In this document: one piece after another, positions 5,273 to 6,115 of the stretch
Numbering within the stretch: position 1 is the first letter of the stretch
How the letters are laid out: each line of letters begins with the position of its first letter
DNA from: JACPLA01 sp035291905
Lineage (GTDB): Bacteria; Bacteroidota; Ignavibacteria; UBA10030
DNA: 6,115 nucleotides
Direction: 5' to 3'
NCBI GenBank assembly: GCA_035291905.1
Contig: DATDRF010000215.1
Location: forward strand, 1-6,115
The notes under the pieces: model-generated
What the model saw: only the letters and a program-made list of their open reading frames with translations
Told to the model about the DNA's origin: nothing
Database searches by the model: none
Translations under genes and position numbers: made by a program

Positions 5273-5851
5273 ATGTCCAAAGGTAAACTCATCGTCATCT
5301 CCGCCCCAAGTGGCTCCGGAAAGACCACCATCGCAAAAGCGGTGATGGCGAAGTATCCGACCATTGAGTTCTCCGTCTCGGCGACGACCAGGCCGATGAG
5401 GAAGGGGGAGGCCGAGGGGGTCGATTACTTCTTCTTAAAGAGAGAAGAGTTCGAAAAAAGAATTAAGCAGGGAATGTTGGTGGAATGGGAGGAAATCTAC
5501 GGCAACCTGTACGGAACGCTGAAGTCCGAAGTCGACCGCGCTCTCTCGGGCGGACGCGTGATGCTGTTCGATATCGATGTCAAGGGCGGTCTCTCGATCA
5601 AGAAACATTATCCCGAGGCCCTTCTGATTTTCATCCGGCTGCCGAGTTTTGAGATATTGAAGGACCGTCTGACAAAACGGAATACGGAAGACCCCGCGGC
5701 GCTTGCACGACGGCTCGCCCGCGTGCCGATGGAGTTGGAGCTCGGCATAAGATTCGATCGTCAGGTTGTGAATGACGTACTCGACAGGGCCATCGCGGAA
5801 GTGGAATTGCTCGTTCGCAAGCACACAGAACTTGAACCAATCAATTCATAA
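5273..5851 (+). CDS. gmk: Guanylate kinase
   Basis: This 192-residue cytosolic enzyme phosphorylates GMP to GDP with ATP, in guanine nucleotide synthesis. The P-loop is APSGSGKTT (11-19); Ala replaces the usual first Gly, a variant I recall from Bacteroidota-type sequences. The GMP-binding region is SVSATTRPMRKGEAEGVDYF (34-53), with Ser36, Arg40, Arg43, Glu46 and Tyr52 in place. YGNLYGT (76-82) and FDIDVKGG (99-106) follow, then the lid with RLTKRNTED (132-140) and the ARRL segment (145-148). All key residues are present and the length is normal. The ATG at 5273 is chosen because the family begins a few residues before the P-loop strand; an in-frame ATG at 5225 would add 16 residues read from the palindromic spacer. 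There is no Shine-Dalgarno sequence in front of the ATG, which sits at the foot of the palindrome. The rpoZ gene follows after 18 bases. Confidence 0.97.
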   Translation: MSKGKLIVISAPSGSGKTTIAKAVMAKYPTIEFSVSATTRPMRKGEAEGVDYFFLKREEFEKRIKQGMLVEWEEIYGNLYGTLKSEVDRALSGGRVMLFDIDVKGGLSIKKHYPEALLIFIRLPSFEILKDRLTKRNTEDPAALARRLARVPMELELGIRFDRQVVNDVLDRAIAEVELLVRKHTELEPINS

Positions 5852-5855
5852 ACCG

Positions 5856-5861
5856 AGGAGG
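5856..5861 (+). promoter_or_regulatory. Ribosome binding site deciding the GTG start of rpoZ
   Basis: AGGAGG lies 8 bases before the GTG at 5870, an ideal spacing. It supports GTG rather than the internal ATG at 5903 as the start of the omega subunit gene. Confidence 0.85.
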
Positions 5862-5869
5862 AGCACGCA

Positions 5870-6115
5870 GTGCCAGTAAAACCGATCGATACGGAAGACT
5901 TGATGAAAAAGACGAATGTTGGCGTGTACGAAGCCATCATCATCGCGGCAAAACGCGCGCGTCAGATCCATAATGACGTGAAGATCGAACTGAATCAGCA
6001 CCTGGAGACCCTTGCACAGCTGACACAGACGGTCGAAACGGAAGATGAGATGGACGTGAGCGCGAACCCTGACCAGTTGAAGATCAGCCTGGAGTTCGAG
6101 AAACGGCCGAAGCCG
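5870..6115 (+). CDS. rpoZ: RNA polymerase omega subunit (RpoZ/Rpb6 family), 3' end beyond the window
   Basis: The first 82 codons of an omega-like subunit are present and the frame is open to the edge. The protein begins (GTG read as Met) MPVKPIDTEDLMKKTNVGVY and continues with EAIIIAAKRARQIHNDVKIE (21-40). This is the conserved omega/Rpb6 core, in which the AxxRARQI helix wraps the C-terminal tail of beta-prime and aids polymerase assembly. Downstream of it lie an LNQHLETLAQL helix (41-51) and an acidic stretch (56-62). The form with PIDTEDL and a longer tail resembles the omega version of Chlorobi/Bacteroidota. Its place directly after gmk, 18 bases downstream, matches the gmk-rpoZ pairing in many bacteria and supports co-transcription with yicC and gmk. 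The missing C-terminus should be short. A fusion or an unusually long tail cannot be excluded from this window. Confidence 0.9.
   Translation, partial: MPVKPIDTEDLMKKTNVGVYEAIIIAAKRARQIHNDVKIELNQHLETLAQLTQTVETEDEMDVSANPDQLKISLEFEKRPKP

Overview
The window is a chromosomal segment of moderate GC content. It probably comes from the FCB group, most likely an Ignavibacteria/Chlorobi/Kapabacteria-type or other Bacteroidota-related lineage. The main evidence is a secreted protein ending in a Por/type IX secretion (T9SS) type A sorting domain with the SYPNPFN-type opening. The omega subunit and guanylate kinase sequences also fit (SAPSGSGKTT P-loop). I could not run a search, so the taxonomy is an inference.

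Layout. Positions 1-3987 are a minus-strand run, transcribed right to left. It starts with rqcH (NFACT/Rqc2 family, ribosome-associated quality control, 2308-3987). Next, overlapping by 4 bases, is an exported glucose/sorbosone-dehydrogenase-type beta-propeller protein with a T9SS sorting tail (860-2311). After an 87-base gap comes an RDD-family membrane protein (308-772), and 10 bases later a small unrecognised membrane protein that runs off the left edge (1-297). Positions 4293-6115 are a plus-strand run: yicC (endoribonuclease family), gmk (guanylate kinase) and the start of rpoZ (RNA polymerase omega), which runs off the right edge. yicC-gmk-rpoZ is a widely conserved housekeeping cluster. 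An rqcH-family gene also sits near it in Bacillus (yloA-yloC-remA-gmk-rpoZ), although here rqcH is head-to-head with yicC.

Between the divergent runs is a 305-base gap. It holds a 108-base element made of three hairpins arranged almost symmetrically about the central one, plus a possible yicC promoter. The whole 101-base yicC-gmk spacer is a second, unrelated, AT-rich imperfect palindrome running from the yicC stop to the gmk start. These two palindromic elements are the least ordinary parts of the window. The genes belong to known families, and I do not see a new multi-gene defence or metabolic system.

Three genes (rqcH, yicC, gmk) have longer in-frame starts that reach into these non-coding regions. 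The starts given here are set by family alignment and are shorter.
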